38,262 nt of DNA from JANXQE01 sp035651635 (GTDB lineage: Bacteria > Verrucomicrobiota > Verrucomicrobiia > Limisphaerales > UBA8199), in contig DASRFK010000201.1 of NCBI GenBank assembly GCA_035651635.1, positions 1-38,262 on the forward strand, read 5' to 3'. Made by a program: the position numbers and the translations under genes. Positions 14,653 through 22,522 of this stretch are shown here, piece by piece (position 1 is the first letter of the stretch; every line of letters begins with the position of its first letter). The notes under the pieces are model-generated. The model was not told the DNA's origin and ran no database searches. It saw only the letters and a list, made by a program, of their open reading frames with translations.

Positions 14653-17067
14653 ATGAACGATTCGCACCAACCAGGGACCTACACGGCCGCGCAGATCGCG
14701 CGCGCCTTGGACAAGTCGAAGCGATACGTCCTTTCCCTGCTTGAGCATATTGAACCATCGTCCGTGAGAGAATCTTCCGGGAATCTGGCCAAAGCCTGGT
14801 CGTTCTCCTCGCTGCCAGTAAAATTACAGGAACGATTGGAGGACGCAGCGAAGAGCCAGGGTTATAGGAACGCAGAGCACCTTTTGAGTGCTAAGCCCGA
14901 ACAATGGCAGCCCCCAGTCCCGATGTCGGAAGTGGCGGAGCACTGCTTAGACAAAGCTGTCAGGCTGAGGGAGTCGCTACGTCGGGTGCTGGCGAAGAGG
15001 GATGTCCCGTTCAGCGAAGTCGAGCAGCTCGGGATGGAGGATTATAAGAGGCACTTTGGCCACGGTATCACGAGCCGACATCTGCGGGCTTTGGTAGATC
15101 GGACCTTGGCCCGCGATAATTTCATGGAGGAGCTCGATCGGCTTGAGCTTTACCTTGATGAACGGCCTGCGCGCAAATCCCCTTCCGCCGAAACGCCAGC
15201 TGCCGAGCCTGGCTTTGAATGCCTGCGCCAAACAATTCAGAACTGCAACAATCCGGCCGCACCGAACCGCAAAGAAAAGGCGCTGATCTGGGTTCATGCT
15301 TTTGAAGCGTTCGAGGCGGAGAGGGCTTCGGAAACTGCGGCGACCGTAAAGAAGATCATGCTTCGGTTTCTGTGGCGGAATGTTCCGCAGTTGGCCGCAA
15401 GCGAAGGCGCGCTGCGTGTTATGTTCGAGCGCAAATACGCAACGTGGATCGAGAAAGAGCGCGACGCCGACGCGCTATTGGATGGCCGTGTGAAGAAAAG
15501 GGGAGTGCCGACAGGCGAGCCTTACATCAAAGAGGAAATCGAAAAAATTACGTGGTACGCCATGGCTAACTGCGGCGAGCGTGTGGCACAGGCCGTGCGC
15601 GAACTGGAAGAGGTAAAGTTAATCTCTCAAACTTTGCGTGGGAGCGCCGCCGGCGACCCGATGAAGAAGTCTTATGTGACAAACAGACTTCGGGAAGCGG
15701 TGCGTTATGATATTAAGGCGATTGCGCCTGAACATGAAGGGCGCCGAGCAGCAGAGAAAAATCTGCCGTCATTGGACCTGAACTATGAGGGCATTTTCGC
15801 GATGGACTGCCTTCAGGCCGATGATTTCACTTGGCCGGTCAAATTTCGGGTGCCTGATGGTAAGGGTTGGTGGACGGTCACGCGTGGCCAATGCATTCTC
15901 GTTAACGACTGGCGGACGCTGTGGATCGCGGGCTATGGTTTAGACGGTGAGGAGCAACCCAATTCGCTTGTCACACGGACAGTTTTCACACGAGTTTTTG
16001 CCGCGCATGGCATTCCTAAAATTCTCTACCTGGAGCGTGGCAAGGTTTTTCAGGATTCCAAGCTAATCACTGGCGGTCCGAAGACGCGTGAAGCGCTGGC
16101 GGCCGGCGAGATCCGGCTATCCGGTGCCGAGTTGGAAATGGGCCTTCGTCAATTCGGTGTTCGCTTTATTCACGCAAGGCGGGCCCGCACGAAGCCAGTG
16201 GAAAGAATTGGCGGGTTACTACAGGACCTTATGGAGGGTGAGCCAGGTTACTGCGGCCGAGATGAACGCAAGGATTGCCCAGAAGTGACCAAATACTGGG
16301 AGCGTGAGATCCATCGACGCAACCCTAGATCCCTGGAGCATTTTTACACTCAGGAGCAATGGGACACTCGACTATCCGAGCTGATCCAGAAGTTTAACTC
16401 GACACCGCAGGCGGGAAAGCGCATTGGGCCAATGTCACCTGACCAGGCATTCGAGGCGTTTTGGAACAAGCAGGACCCGCCGACTAAGCTTGGGCCTGAA
16501 TGCAGGTACCTTTTGGCTCATCACAAAATCCCGGTAACCGTTAAGCAGACCGGCGAGATCTCCTTTAACCAGCGCGGCGAAACATTCCGTTACGCAGACG
16601 AAGCGACAGGCGCCCTAAAAGGACGGGCCTTGGTGGCTTGGTTCAATCCGGAGATTCCGGAACTCTGCACTTTCTCTGATGAGAATATGAAAAACCCTTT
16701 CACGGTTGAGCGATTGGGCCAGGTGAACGGCCTTGTTCCTGACGAGAATTACAAACGCCAGGTTGCCAGGATTCAAGCCGCGGCACAGCACAGCAAAAAA
16801 CTTTATCGAGTGTTGAAGTCAAAATTTGAACCGATGTTCCGCAAAAACCTTGTCAGCGCTCAAACGGCGGAGTTCGGCCAGGCCGTTACCCAGCAACAGC
16901 AAGACACTCTCTCTAGGGTGCAGGCCGAGACGAAGCTACGGACTAAGATTCACAGGGAAGCCGCTAAGCTGGGCAGGCCGGTGCAGACAGTTCAAAATTC
17001 GTGCCTGGCTGACGCCGACAGGGGCTTATCGCTGATGACGGAAGCCGAAAAAACTGAAGAGAGCTAA
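14653..17067 (+). CDS. MuA-like DDE transposase (second catalytic Asp is Glu)
   Basis: An 804-residue protein in the size range of MuA (663) and TnsB-like enzymes. The N-terminus has a Mu-type winged HTH (YTAAQIARALDKSKRYVLSL, about residues 8-60). The RNase H-fold core begins at FAMDCLQADDFTWPVKFRV (first Asp D390/D391). The second carboxylate falls in LYLERGKVF, where E461 stands in place of Asp, and the third is E517 in KPVERIGG. The 56-residue spacing from second to third equals that of MuA D336-E392. A beta-barrel region and a basic C-terminal helix follow. It lies 5 nt before the MuB-like gene. It catalyses strand transfer of the element if active. Confidence 0.85.
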   Translation: MNDSHQPGTYTAAQIARALDKSKRYVLSLLEHIEPSSVRESSGNLAKAWSFSSLPVKLQERLEDAAKSQGYRNAEHLLSAKPEQWQPPVPMSEVAEHCLDKAVRLRESLRRVLAKRDVPFSEVEQLGMEDYKRHFGHGITSRHLRALVDRTLARDNFMEELDRLELYLDERPARKSPSAETPAAEPGFECLRQTIQNCNNPAAPNRKEKALIWVHAFEAFEAERASETAATVKKIMLRFLWRNVPQLAASEGALRVMFERKYATWIEKERDADALLDGRVKKRGVPTGEPYIKEEIEKITWYAMANCGERVAQAVRELEEVKLISQTLRGSAAGDPMKKSYVTNRLREAVRYDIKAIAPEHEGRRAAEKNLPSLDLNYEGIFAMDCLQADDFTWPVKFRVPDGKGWWTVTRGQCILVNDWRTLWIAGYGLDGEEQPNSLVTRTVFTRVFAAHGIPKILYLERGKVFQDSKLITGGPKTREALAAGEIRLSGAELEMGLRQFGVRFIHARRARTKPVERIGGLLQDLMEGEPGYCGRDERKDCPEVTKYWEREIHRRNPRSLEHFYTQEQWDTRLSELIQKFNSTPQAGKRIGPMSPDQAFEAFWNKQDPPTKLGPECRYLLAHHKIPVTVKQTGEISFNQRGETFRYADEATGALKGRALVAWFNPEIPELCTFSDENMKNPFTVERLGQVNGLVPDENYKRQVARIQAAAQHSKKLYRVLKSKFEPMFRKNLVSAQTAEFGQAVTQQQQDTLSRVQAETKLRTKIHREAAKLGRPVQTVQNSCLADADRGLSLMTEAEKTEES

Positions 17068-17072
17068 ATTTT

Positions 17073-18662
17073 ATGGGCACTCGGCACAAATCCGAAGACG
17101 ATAAAACGATCTATCAGCAACGGTACCTCTCAAGCCCGGAATTTGTTGAGGCGCGCGGGATTCTGGCGATGCCTATGGCCCTAAAAGTGGAACTTCTTGA
17201 AAGTGAGGCTGAGCGTAATCTCATTCTGTTTCTGCAAGCGATGTCTTTACGGAAGGGGGGCGTGCGCAAGCTGGCGTATGACATTATTAGTGCTTTTCCA
17301 GAAAGGATCGGGACTCCGACGATGCATAGGCTCGGGATGAAGAGCGGGCAGACGTATCCCGCCGCTGACGTGGACAGTATTGAGCGTGAGTTGGGCGACG
17401 GCAGCGAGTCGGCTTGGGACGCTATATGCGCCGCATCCCTCCGGACTGATGCACCGCGCCCTGGCCAGCACGAGAAATGTTGCGTGGAACGCGGCCCGAG
17501 GCCCTGCCAAGAGTTCTACGCCAGGTGTTGTGAAATTGCTAAGGAGCAGCTGCCCGGATTCCTTATCAGGCTTTGTATTGATCCCTGCCTTCAGTTCCGA
17601 TCTCCGGAGGAAAAGCAAAGCTGTTCTGATCAGGAACTGGTTAAGCTAGTGCGCGATGTTGAGGACGCGCGACTCGAAAAAGCCGACGTTCCATACTTTA
17701 AGGGCATTATCGAAGCTCTCTTCGAGTTCCAGCGCCGATTTGTTGAAAACGCTAAAAAGGATTTGGTAGAAACCTCGATTACCAAAGCGGTTTTCGCTTG
17801 TTTGGAGGACGCTGTTTCACTCGGGAAAATTCACATCATTGAAGGCAAGGAACGCATTGGCAAGAGCACAGGGGGTGCGTCATGGACTGATATTCGCCTC
17901 GGCCCGGTGCGGCTGGTAAAACTCAATGGATTTGCGAACAAGACCACGGCACTGCGCAAAATCGCGGAGGGTTTAGGAATTGGCAGCACTCACTGTCATT
18001 CCCCGAAGGACATGGAGCCTCTGATTTTTAAAGTCCTTCAAAAGACCGGAATAACGCTGGTTATCGATGAAGCTCATTTCCTTTTTGTCCAAGGCCAGCG
18101 AATTTACTCACGCCCCGAGATGATCGACTGGTTCGACACGGAGCTTTATAACAACGGGATCCCTGTCGTGCTCATCACGACCGACCAATTCCCTAAATGC
18201 CTAGAACGGTCTGAAATGCAGGTTGGCTGGAATGCCGAGCAATTTCGAGGGCGGGTTAAACGGTGGACCGTATTATCCGAAAAGGCGACCGAGGATGATC
18301 TACGCGCGGTGGCGGTCAAGCTGCTTCCTGGCTCCGATAAGAAGTGCATCACCTATGCGGTTGGATTCGCGTTGAGCTCCAAGAGGTACATGCCTGCCCT
18401 GGTCGACGCCATCGATGAGGCCTGGCTTTTGGCAAGGAAGCAGGGGCGTAAAGCGGTTGGGCTTGAGGACCTGAAACAGGCAATCAACCAATACGTCATT
18501 CCATCCGACGCCGCCAAATCTCGAAGCTTTGAATCGGGTTACCGGTACCAACCCAAGAGGCCGCGCCAAGCGAAGCCAGTGGAGCCGGCAGAACCTTTAA
18601 ACAGCATGTCTTTGCTTGGGGCGGATCGCATCAGGCCGACAGCAGTTGAGGCAGATTTTTAG
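17073..18662 (+). CDS. MuB-like (TnsC/TniB-type) AAA+ target-selection ATPase
   Basis: A 529-residue protein with Walker A EGKERIGKST (G258-T266), Walker B LVIDEAHFLF (D332, E333), and a sensor-like ITTDQFPK downstream. This is the AAA_22/TniB-like arrangement of transposition ATPases, which form ATP-dependent filaments on target DNA and recruit or stimulate the transposase. Residues 130-190 are unusually Cys-rich (HEKCCVERGPRPCQEF, CCEIAKE, LCIDPC), possibly metal-binding. It overlaps nothing and is the last gene before the right end motif at 18752-18779. At 529 residues it is longer than Mu B (312). Confidence 0.8.
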   Translation: MGTRHKSEDDKTIYQQRYLSSPEFVEARGILAMPMALKVELLESEAERNLILFLQAMSLRKGGVRKLAYDIISAFPERIGTPTMHRLGMKSGQTYPAADVDSIERELGDGSESAWDAICAASLRTDAPRPGQHEKCCVERGPRPCQEFYARCCEIAKEQLPGFLIRLCIDPCLQFRSPEEKQSCSDQELVKLVRDVEDARLEKADVPYFKGIIEALFEFQRRFVENAKKDLVETSITKAVFACLEDAVSLGKIHIIEGKERIGKSTGGASWTDIRLGPVRLVKLNGFANKTTALRKIAEGLGIGSTHCHSPKDMEPLIFKVLQKTGITLVIDEAHFLFVQGQRIYSRPEMIDWFDTELYNNGIPVVLITTDQFPKCLERSEMQVGWNAEQFRGRVKRWTVLSEKATEDDLRAVAVKLLPGSDKKCITYAVGFALSSKRYMPALVDAIDEAWLLARKQGRKAVGLEDLKQAINQYVIPSDAAKSRSFESGYRYQPKRPRQAKPVEPAEPLNSMSLLGADRIRPTAVEADF

Positions 18663-18751
18663 ACCCCTTTAAACCCTGTTTTACGCGCCGTTAAAGCCGG
18701 GTTTTTTAATCGCAGTTCCAGGACGGCGCGCTACCTCCTGTACGGATACTT

Positions 18752-18779
18752 TTGAAGAGTTTGCCCTCGTTTCTGTACA
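18752..18779. repeat. Right end motif of the Mu-like element
   Basis: TTGAAGAGTT (18752-18761), 12 nt, TGTACA (18774-18779), followed outside by AATGCA. On the reverse strand this reads TGTACA then AACTCTTCAA, as at the left end. The 12-mer TGTACAAATGCA occurs both here (18774-18785) and at 4519-4530. A partial TGTAC at 18739 may be a weaker second site. These are probably MuA-binding end sites. Confidence 0.7.
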
Positions 18780-18868
18780 AATGCACGACGCGCCTACATT
18801 TTCCTTGCTTCCCTTGCGTGAGCCATCACCCTGGTCGTCAACAACCACAGGCATTCTCAATCGATACT

Positions 18869-19246
18869 TTACCGCGTATTCAAGGCAGCATTAATTTCCT
18901 TTATCGCTTTATCGACGTGCTTGCGAGAACGTCCTTTCAGCTCCCCCCGCGCCTGCTGCAGCATTGAGCGGGCGTCTCTAAGCTGATCGTCGGACACCCG
19001 TTGGCGTTCAGCGCCGGGACCATCGCCACGCAGATCAAATCTCATTACGTTAGCGGCGGCCTCAACCTCGCGCATCGCGTAATATCGATGACCGTTATAG
19101 TCGTGGTTGCCGTACGACAGCGTGATGTATGCATCCCTCAGCAGGGCTCCCGGCGCTTTGGATTGCGCATTTACCCTGACTGGCTGCGCAAGCACCAAAA
19201 GGCAGATGGCCAGCAGCGCCGTGACAACTTTAGATCTGGAATTCAT
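18869..19246 (-). CDS. Secreted small helical protein (signal peptide)
   Basis: A 125-residue protein with an N-terminal signal peptide (KVVTALLAICLLVLAQPVRV, cleavage near NAQ-SKA). The mature part follows the pattern LRDAYITLSYGNHDYNGHRY, then MREVEAAANVMRFDLRG, then a charged helical C-terminus (LRDARSMLQQARGELKGRS). I associate this with small periplasmic proteins of Verrucomicrobiota and Acidobacteriota of unknown function, but cannot name a family. It lies just outside the right end of the mobile element, reading toward it. Confidence 0.7.
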   Translation of the reverse strand: MNSRSKVVTALLAICLLVLAQPVRVNAQSKAPGALLRDAYITLSYGNHDYNGHRYYAMREVEAAANVMRFDLRGDGPGAERQRVSDDQLRDARSMLQQARGELKGRSRKHVDKAIKEINAALNTR

Positions 19247-19296
19247 AGTCCACTACTCTCCTGTTAATCCTGGTTGTAGCTCCTGCAAAAACGCTG

Positions 19297-19478
19297 CACC
19301 CCTGCGGCGGCTGGAACAATGGGGTGAATCCGGGACCTATCGCTACACCCCGGATGCTGTGGTCCGAAAAGGCGCCGAGCACCCGCTGGCCATTCGTTGC
19401 GCGCTGCTGAGTGGTTGGTTCGAGGATGTCTGGAAAGCTTACGCCAAATCCGGCCAGGCTCTGGCTTTTGCCGCGTGA
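19297..19478 (+). pseudogene. Possible gene remnant upstream of nrdR
   Basis: One forward frame ending at TGA 19476-19478 reads RRLEQWGESGTYRYTPDAVV, then RKGAEHPLAIRCALLSGWFE and DVWKAYAKSGQALAFAA, with natural-looking composition and no start or domain that I can name. It may be the 3' end of a decayed gene. The rest of 19247-19540 shows no feature I can support. Confidence 0.25.
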
Positions 19479-19540
19479 ATTCCTACAAGCTCCTAACAAA
19501 TTCGCCCTACACCCAGGCAAGGAAAAGGATGAAACCGGTA

Positions 19541-19570
19541 TTGACACCCCAACACTTAGTGTAATAGAAT
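19541..19570 (+). promoter_or_regulatory. Putative sigma-70-type promoter of nrdR
   Basis: TTGACA (19541-19546), an 18-nt spacer, TAGAAT (19565-19570), with nrdR ATG at 19605. Two small palindromic elements, ACACTTAGTGT (in the spacer) and CACAATTAGATGTG (about 19580-19593), flank the start point; either could bind NrdR itself, but neither matches the NrdR-box consensus well. Confidence 0.55.
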
Positions 19571-19604
19571 CCTTGCACCCACAATTAGATGTGGTGCAAG
19601 CTCA

Positions 19605-20060
19605 ATGCGATGTCCGAAATGCGGTTGTCAGGACGATAAAGTCATCGATTCCCGTGCCTCACGCGAAGGTGCAACCATTAGGCGCCGTCGACAATGTGTC
19701 GGCTGCGGCTATCGCTTTACTACCTACGAAGAAATAGAGCGCGCGGGTCTGGTCGTTTTAAAGCGCGATGGCAGGCGTGAGGAATTCTCGCGTGAGAAAC
19801 TGCTTTCGGGGATTCGCAAAGCCTGTCAAAAACGACCGGTCAGCCCTAAAGTCATCGAGGATCTGCTCGAAAAGATTGTCGTTGAAGTGACCGACAAATA
19901 CGAACGGGAAGTGTCCGCGGAGGTGATTGGAAAACTTGTGATGGACGGGTTGCGCCAAATTGACGAGGTCGCGTACGTGCGCTTTGCCAGCGTGTACCGC
20001 CGCTTTCAGGAAGCGACCGATTTTGTGCACGAAGTCAAAAAACTCGAAGCAAAGGAATGA
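19605..20060 (+). CDS. nrdR: Transcriptional repressor NrdR
   Basis: A 151-residue protein, the standard NrdR length. An N-terminal zinc ribbon has C3, C6, C31 and C34 (MRCPKCG...CVGCGYRF), followed by an ATP-cone (residues about 49-139; KRDGRREEFSREKLLSGIRK, FASVYRRF). NrdR binds ATP/dATP and represses ribonucleotide reductase genes at NrdR boxes. The stop overlaps the next gene's ATG by 4 nt, suggesting translational coupling with a protein of unknown function. A promoter is visible at 19541-19570. Identification is firm. Confidence 0.95.
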   Translation: MRCPKCGCQDDKVIDSRASREGATIRRRRQCVGCGYRFTTYEEIERAGLVVLKRDGRREEFSREKLLSGIRKACQKRPVSPKVIEDLLEKIVVEVTDKYEREVSAEVIGKLVMDGLRQIDEVAYVRFASVYRRFQEATDFVHEVKKLEAKE

Positions 20061-20602
20061 TTGCTCTCGCCAAAGATTGCCTTCTATTTCAACTCTCGAA
20101 CGGAGAAAGGGTGCCTTTTTCCGTGGACATGATTTCGGTGGAATTTACGGCGGAAACGGCCAGTTGGCTTAATCCGGACACGGCGTGCCATGCCGCCGTA
20201 GCAGTTTTCCATTATTTCAAGCGTGAACTCGGCCGCCATAGCGTGACCGCCGAAGAGTTCGCCGCGGCCATGGAGCGAGCGCTTCGAGGAATCAGTCCTC
20301 GGCCGCCGAGCGAAGTACAGCGCGGCATCGTGGAAGACGACTTGCGGCGTTTGGCGCTCGAAGCGGGCGATGGTTGCGAACTGCTATTCTTTCCGCGCCT
20401 GCGAGATGAGATGCGGGAGCACTTGCGCAAAAGTCCCCGGTTGCTGCGGTATCGTGGACTACGAGAGTGCGTCAAGCAGATCGCCCGGGTCCGTCGTTGG
20501 ACTCCGCGCTGCCGGGAACTGCAAGAGCAGATCGTGAACTTCGTGCGCGAATGCGCCGGGATGGATAGCCGGCAATCGGACCTGCAGTTGGTTGTGGAAT
20601 AA
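20057..20602 (+). CDS. Conserved hypothetical protein coupled to nrdR
   Basis: A 181-residue protein. ATG 20057 overlaps the nrdR stop (ATGA). It starts MIALAKDCLLFQLSNGERVP, has a helical middle (AAVAVFHYFKRELGRHSVTA, EEFAAAMERALRG) and a basic C-terminus. No catalytic motif or membrane segment. It is probably a lineage-specific partner of nrdR; the function is unknown. Confidence 0.7.
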   Translation: MIALAKDCLLFQLSNGERVPFSVDMISVEFTAETASWLNPDTACHAAVAVFHYFKRELGRHSVTAEEFAAAMERALRGISPRPPSEVQRGIVEDDLRRLALEAGDGCELLFFPRLRDEMREHLRKSPRLLRYRGLRECVKQIARVRRWTPRCRELQEQIVNFVRECAGMDSRQSDLQLVVE

Positions 20603-20702
20603 GAGGCGGGGCCGCAATGGCTTAGGCTTGGGTGCGCGACGCACAAATTTGTTTGCGGCGCGCGTCCGAGTCGTGTATCCATTCGTTGCATCCGGCGCGA
20701 AC

Positions 20703-21707
20703 ATGGACACGCAACCCAGCAACGGGGTCTTGGAAGACTTCCGCCTCGAATTCTCGAGGTGCTGGTCAAGGCTACCCAATAAGGGAGCATTTCTGTTGTT
20801 AAGCGCGGCGTGGGTCGGCCTGTTCCATTTCCTTGGTAATTCGACTCTCGGATACGTAAACTCTCCTTCACTGTTTGGTTTCCTTTCTGACGCTTTTGGC
20901 GTCGGTCGCCGAGGTTTACTCGAGAGCGAGGAAGGATATGCGGTGTTTGTGCCAATTGTCGTGGCGGCGCTGTTCTGGCATAAGCGAAAGGAGTTGCTGC
21001 AACTCGATTTGGGAAGTTGGCGGCCGGGCTTATTGATCCTGGCCGGAGGCACCATGCTGCATATTCTGGGCTACGCCGTGCAGCAGCCCCGTTTTTCGGT
21101 AATTGGCTTCTTCATTGGACTTTACGGAATTATGGGCACGCTGTGGGGCTTAAACTGGTTGCGCGGCTGCTTTTTCCCTTTTTTGCTCTTCGGGTTCTGC
21201 GTTCCGCTCGGCTCGCTGGCTGAACCAATCACCTTTCGGTTGAGACTCATGGTGTCCTCTCTTGTGGGGTTTGTGTCTCACTACCTGCTGGCCATCGATG
21301 TGATCGTCCAGGGTAATATGCTCATTGACCCTACTGGCCATTACCAGTACGAGGTTGCCGCTGCCTGTAGCGGAATCCACAGCTTAATCGCCACCACCGC
21401 GCTGGCATTGGTTGTGGCTTTCCTATGTCTGCAAAACCCGTGGAAGCGTCTGATCATGATTTTGTCGGCTGTGCCGTTGGCGGTGCTGGGCAACCTGATT
21501 CGGATGATGGCGATTATTATTGCCGCGGAGTGCGGCGGCCAAAGCTTGGGCGCTTACGTGCATGATGGCGGGCCGTTGGGCCTTTTGAGTCTGTTGCCCT
21601 ACGTCCCGGCCTTTGTCGGGTTGCTGATTTTAGAGAGGTACCTCCGGCCGCCCTCGGGCTCGGCATCAGCTTCGTGCGTTCAGCCGCTTAAGTTCAAGGA
21701 AACGTGA
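20703..21707 (+). CDS. Exosortase/archaeosortase family transpeptidase
   Basis: I chose ATG 20703 (MDTQPSNGVLEDF) over a start at 20592, which would add a basic leader overlapping the preceding gene. The protein has 334 residues and about 8 membrane helices. The catalytic triad is visible: C222 in EVAAACSGIHS, R267 in NLIRMMAI and H287 in YVHDGGPLG. Exosortases cleave C-terminal sorting tails (PEP-CTERM and relatives) at the inner membrane and are linked to exopolysaccharide loci. The TGA overlaps the next gene's GTG. No PEP-CTERM substrate is seen in this window. Confidence 0.9.
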   Translation: MDTQPSNGVLEDFRLEFSRCWSRLPNKGAFLLLSAAWVGLFHFLGNSTLGYVNSPSLFGFLSDAFGVGRRGLLESEEGYAVFVPIVVAALFWHKRKELLQLDLGSWRPGLLILAGGTMLHILGYAVQQPRFSVIGFFIGLYGIMGTLWGLNWLRGCFFPFLLFGFCVPLGSLAEPITFRLRLMVSSLVGFVSHYLLAIDVIVQGNMLIDPTGHYQYEVAAACSGIHSLIATTALALVVAFLCLQNPWKRLIMILSAVPLAVLGNLIRMMAIIIAAECGGQSLGAYVHDGGPLGLLSLLPYVPAFVGLLILERYLRPPSGSASASCVQPLKFKET

Positions 21708-22450
21708 ACCGGCAACTGCTCATCTCCTGCGGGTTGGCGCTGGCCATTATGGGCACCGCGGGTGGTTTGCTCAGCCAAGTACGGTTGCACCAGCGTCTGG
21801 CGCCGCCGGGCGTCCGGACTCATCCAATCGAAGGCTCCATTCGCCTCGAGGCAGAGTTGCCGGAACACGTATTGAATTTTCAGTCCACCAACCTGGACGC
21901 GGATCCTATTGCGCTCGCGATACTGCCGCAGGATACGAGCTTTGGCCAGCGCCGTTACCGCGCCCCGGATGATTTCACCCTGGATTTGCGGGTCGTTCTA
22001 ATGGGGCAGGATCGGACCAGTTTGCACAAGCCACAGTTCTGCCTGACCGGCGCCGGCTGGCGCATTAATGATTCCGCGTCGCAGGAAACCACAATTAAAG
22101 TCGAGCGTCCGTTCAGTTATGACCTGCCGGTTGTCGAACTGGTGACGAGTGGCGCGTTCGAGATAGCCGGGCGAAAGGAGCCTCTGAGCGGGATTTACGT
22201 TTATTGGTATGTGGCCGATGATGCCATGAGCGCCGGCACGACGGGTTTTCAGCGCATGTGGTGGATGGCCTCGAAACTTTTGCGCACCGGCGTGTTGCAA
22301 CGTTGGGCCTATATCAGTTGCTTTGCTACCTGTCGGCCTGGTCAGGAGGTGGCCACCTTCGAGCGAATGAAGCCGTTTATTAGTGCTGCCGTGCCGCAGT
22401 TTCAGCTCTATCCGCGCTCGGAAGGCAACGCGATTACCGCCGCCCGGTGA
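21704..22450 (+). CDS. EpsI-like exosortase-associated protein (DUF3485)
   Basis: A 248-residue protein starting at GTG 21704, which overlaps the exosortase stop (GTGA). An N-terminal signal anchor (LLISCGLALAIMGTAGGLL) is followed by a periplasmic domain with the diagnostic LHKPQFCLTGAGWRI motif (HxPxxCxxGxGW pattern of EpsI/DUF3485). In other bacteria this domain is often fused to or follows the exosortase; its biochemical role in polysaccharide export is not settled. The gap to the next gene start is 72 nt. Confidence 0.85.
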   Translation: MNRQLLISCGLALAIMGTAGGLLSQVRLHQRLAPPGVRTHPIEGSIRLEAELPEHVLNFQSTNLDADPIALAILPQDTSFGQRRYRAPDDFTLDLRVVLMGQDRTSLHKPQFCLTGAGWRINDSASQETTIKVERPFSYDLPVVELVTSGAFEIAGRKEPLSGIYVYWYVADDAMSAGTTGFQRMWWMASKLLRTGVLQRWAYISCFATCRPGQEVATFERMKPFISAAVPQFQLYPRSEGNAITAAR

Positions 22451-22522
22451 AGGCGGTTGCGGCGACCTTGGAGATGCCATCGAGTAAAACGCCAGGCTGG
22501 GTTTGATTGGGATGTTTCAGCT

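Larger units (their letters stand above)
4441..18779. mobile_element. Compact Mu-like transposable element (headless prophage or satellite)
   Basis: About 14.3 kb. The outer ends carry the same bipartite motif pointing inward: TGTACA at 4441 followed after 11 nt by AACTCTTCAA, and on the reverse strand TGTACA from 18779 followed after 12 nt by AACTCTTCAA. Between them lie a MuA-like DDE transposase, a MuB-like ATPase, an XRE repressor diverging from a Ner-like protein, Mu gpI-like proteins, a tail hub and a tape-measure-like protein. I recognised no terminase, portal, major capsid, holin or lysin. Five-base flanks (CTATT left, AATGC right) do not match, so the exact ends and a target duplication are unproven. 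Flanking genes are ordinary chromosomal ones. Confidence 0.8.

Noticed and set aside
4436..18784. Target-site duplication of the Mu-like element
   Set aside because: The 5-bp flanks CTATT and AATGC do not match, and the shared AATGC after 4524 and 18779 lies on sites in the same orientation, so it cannot be read as a simple duplication.
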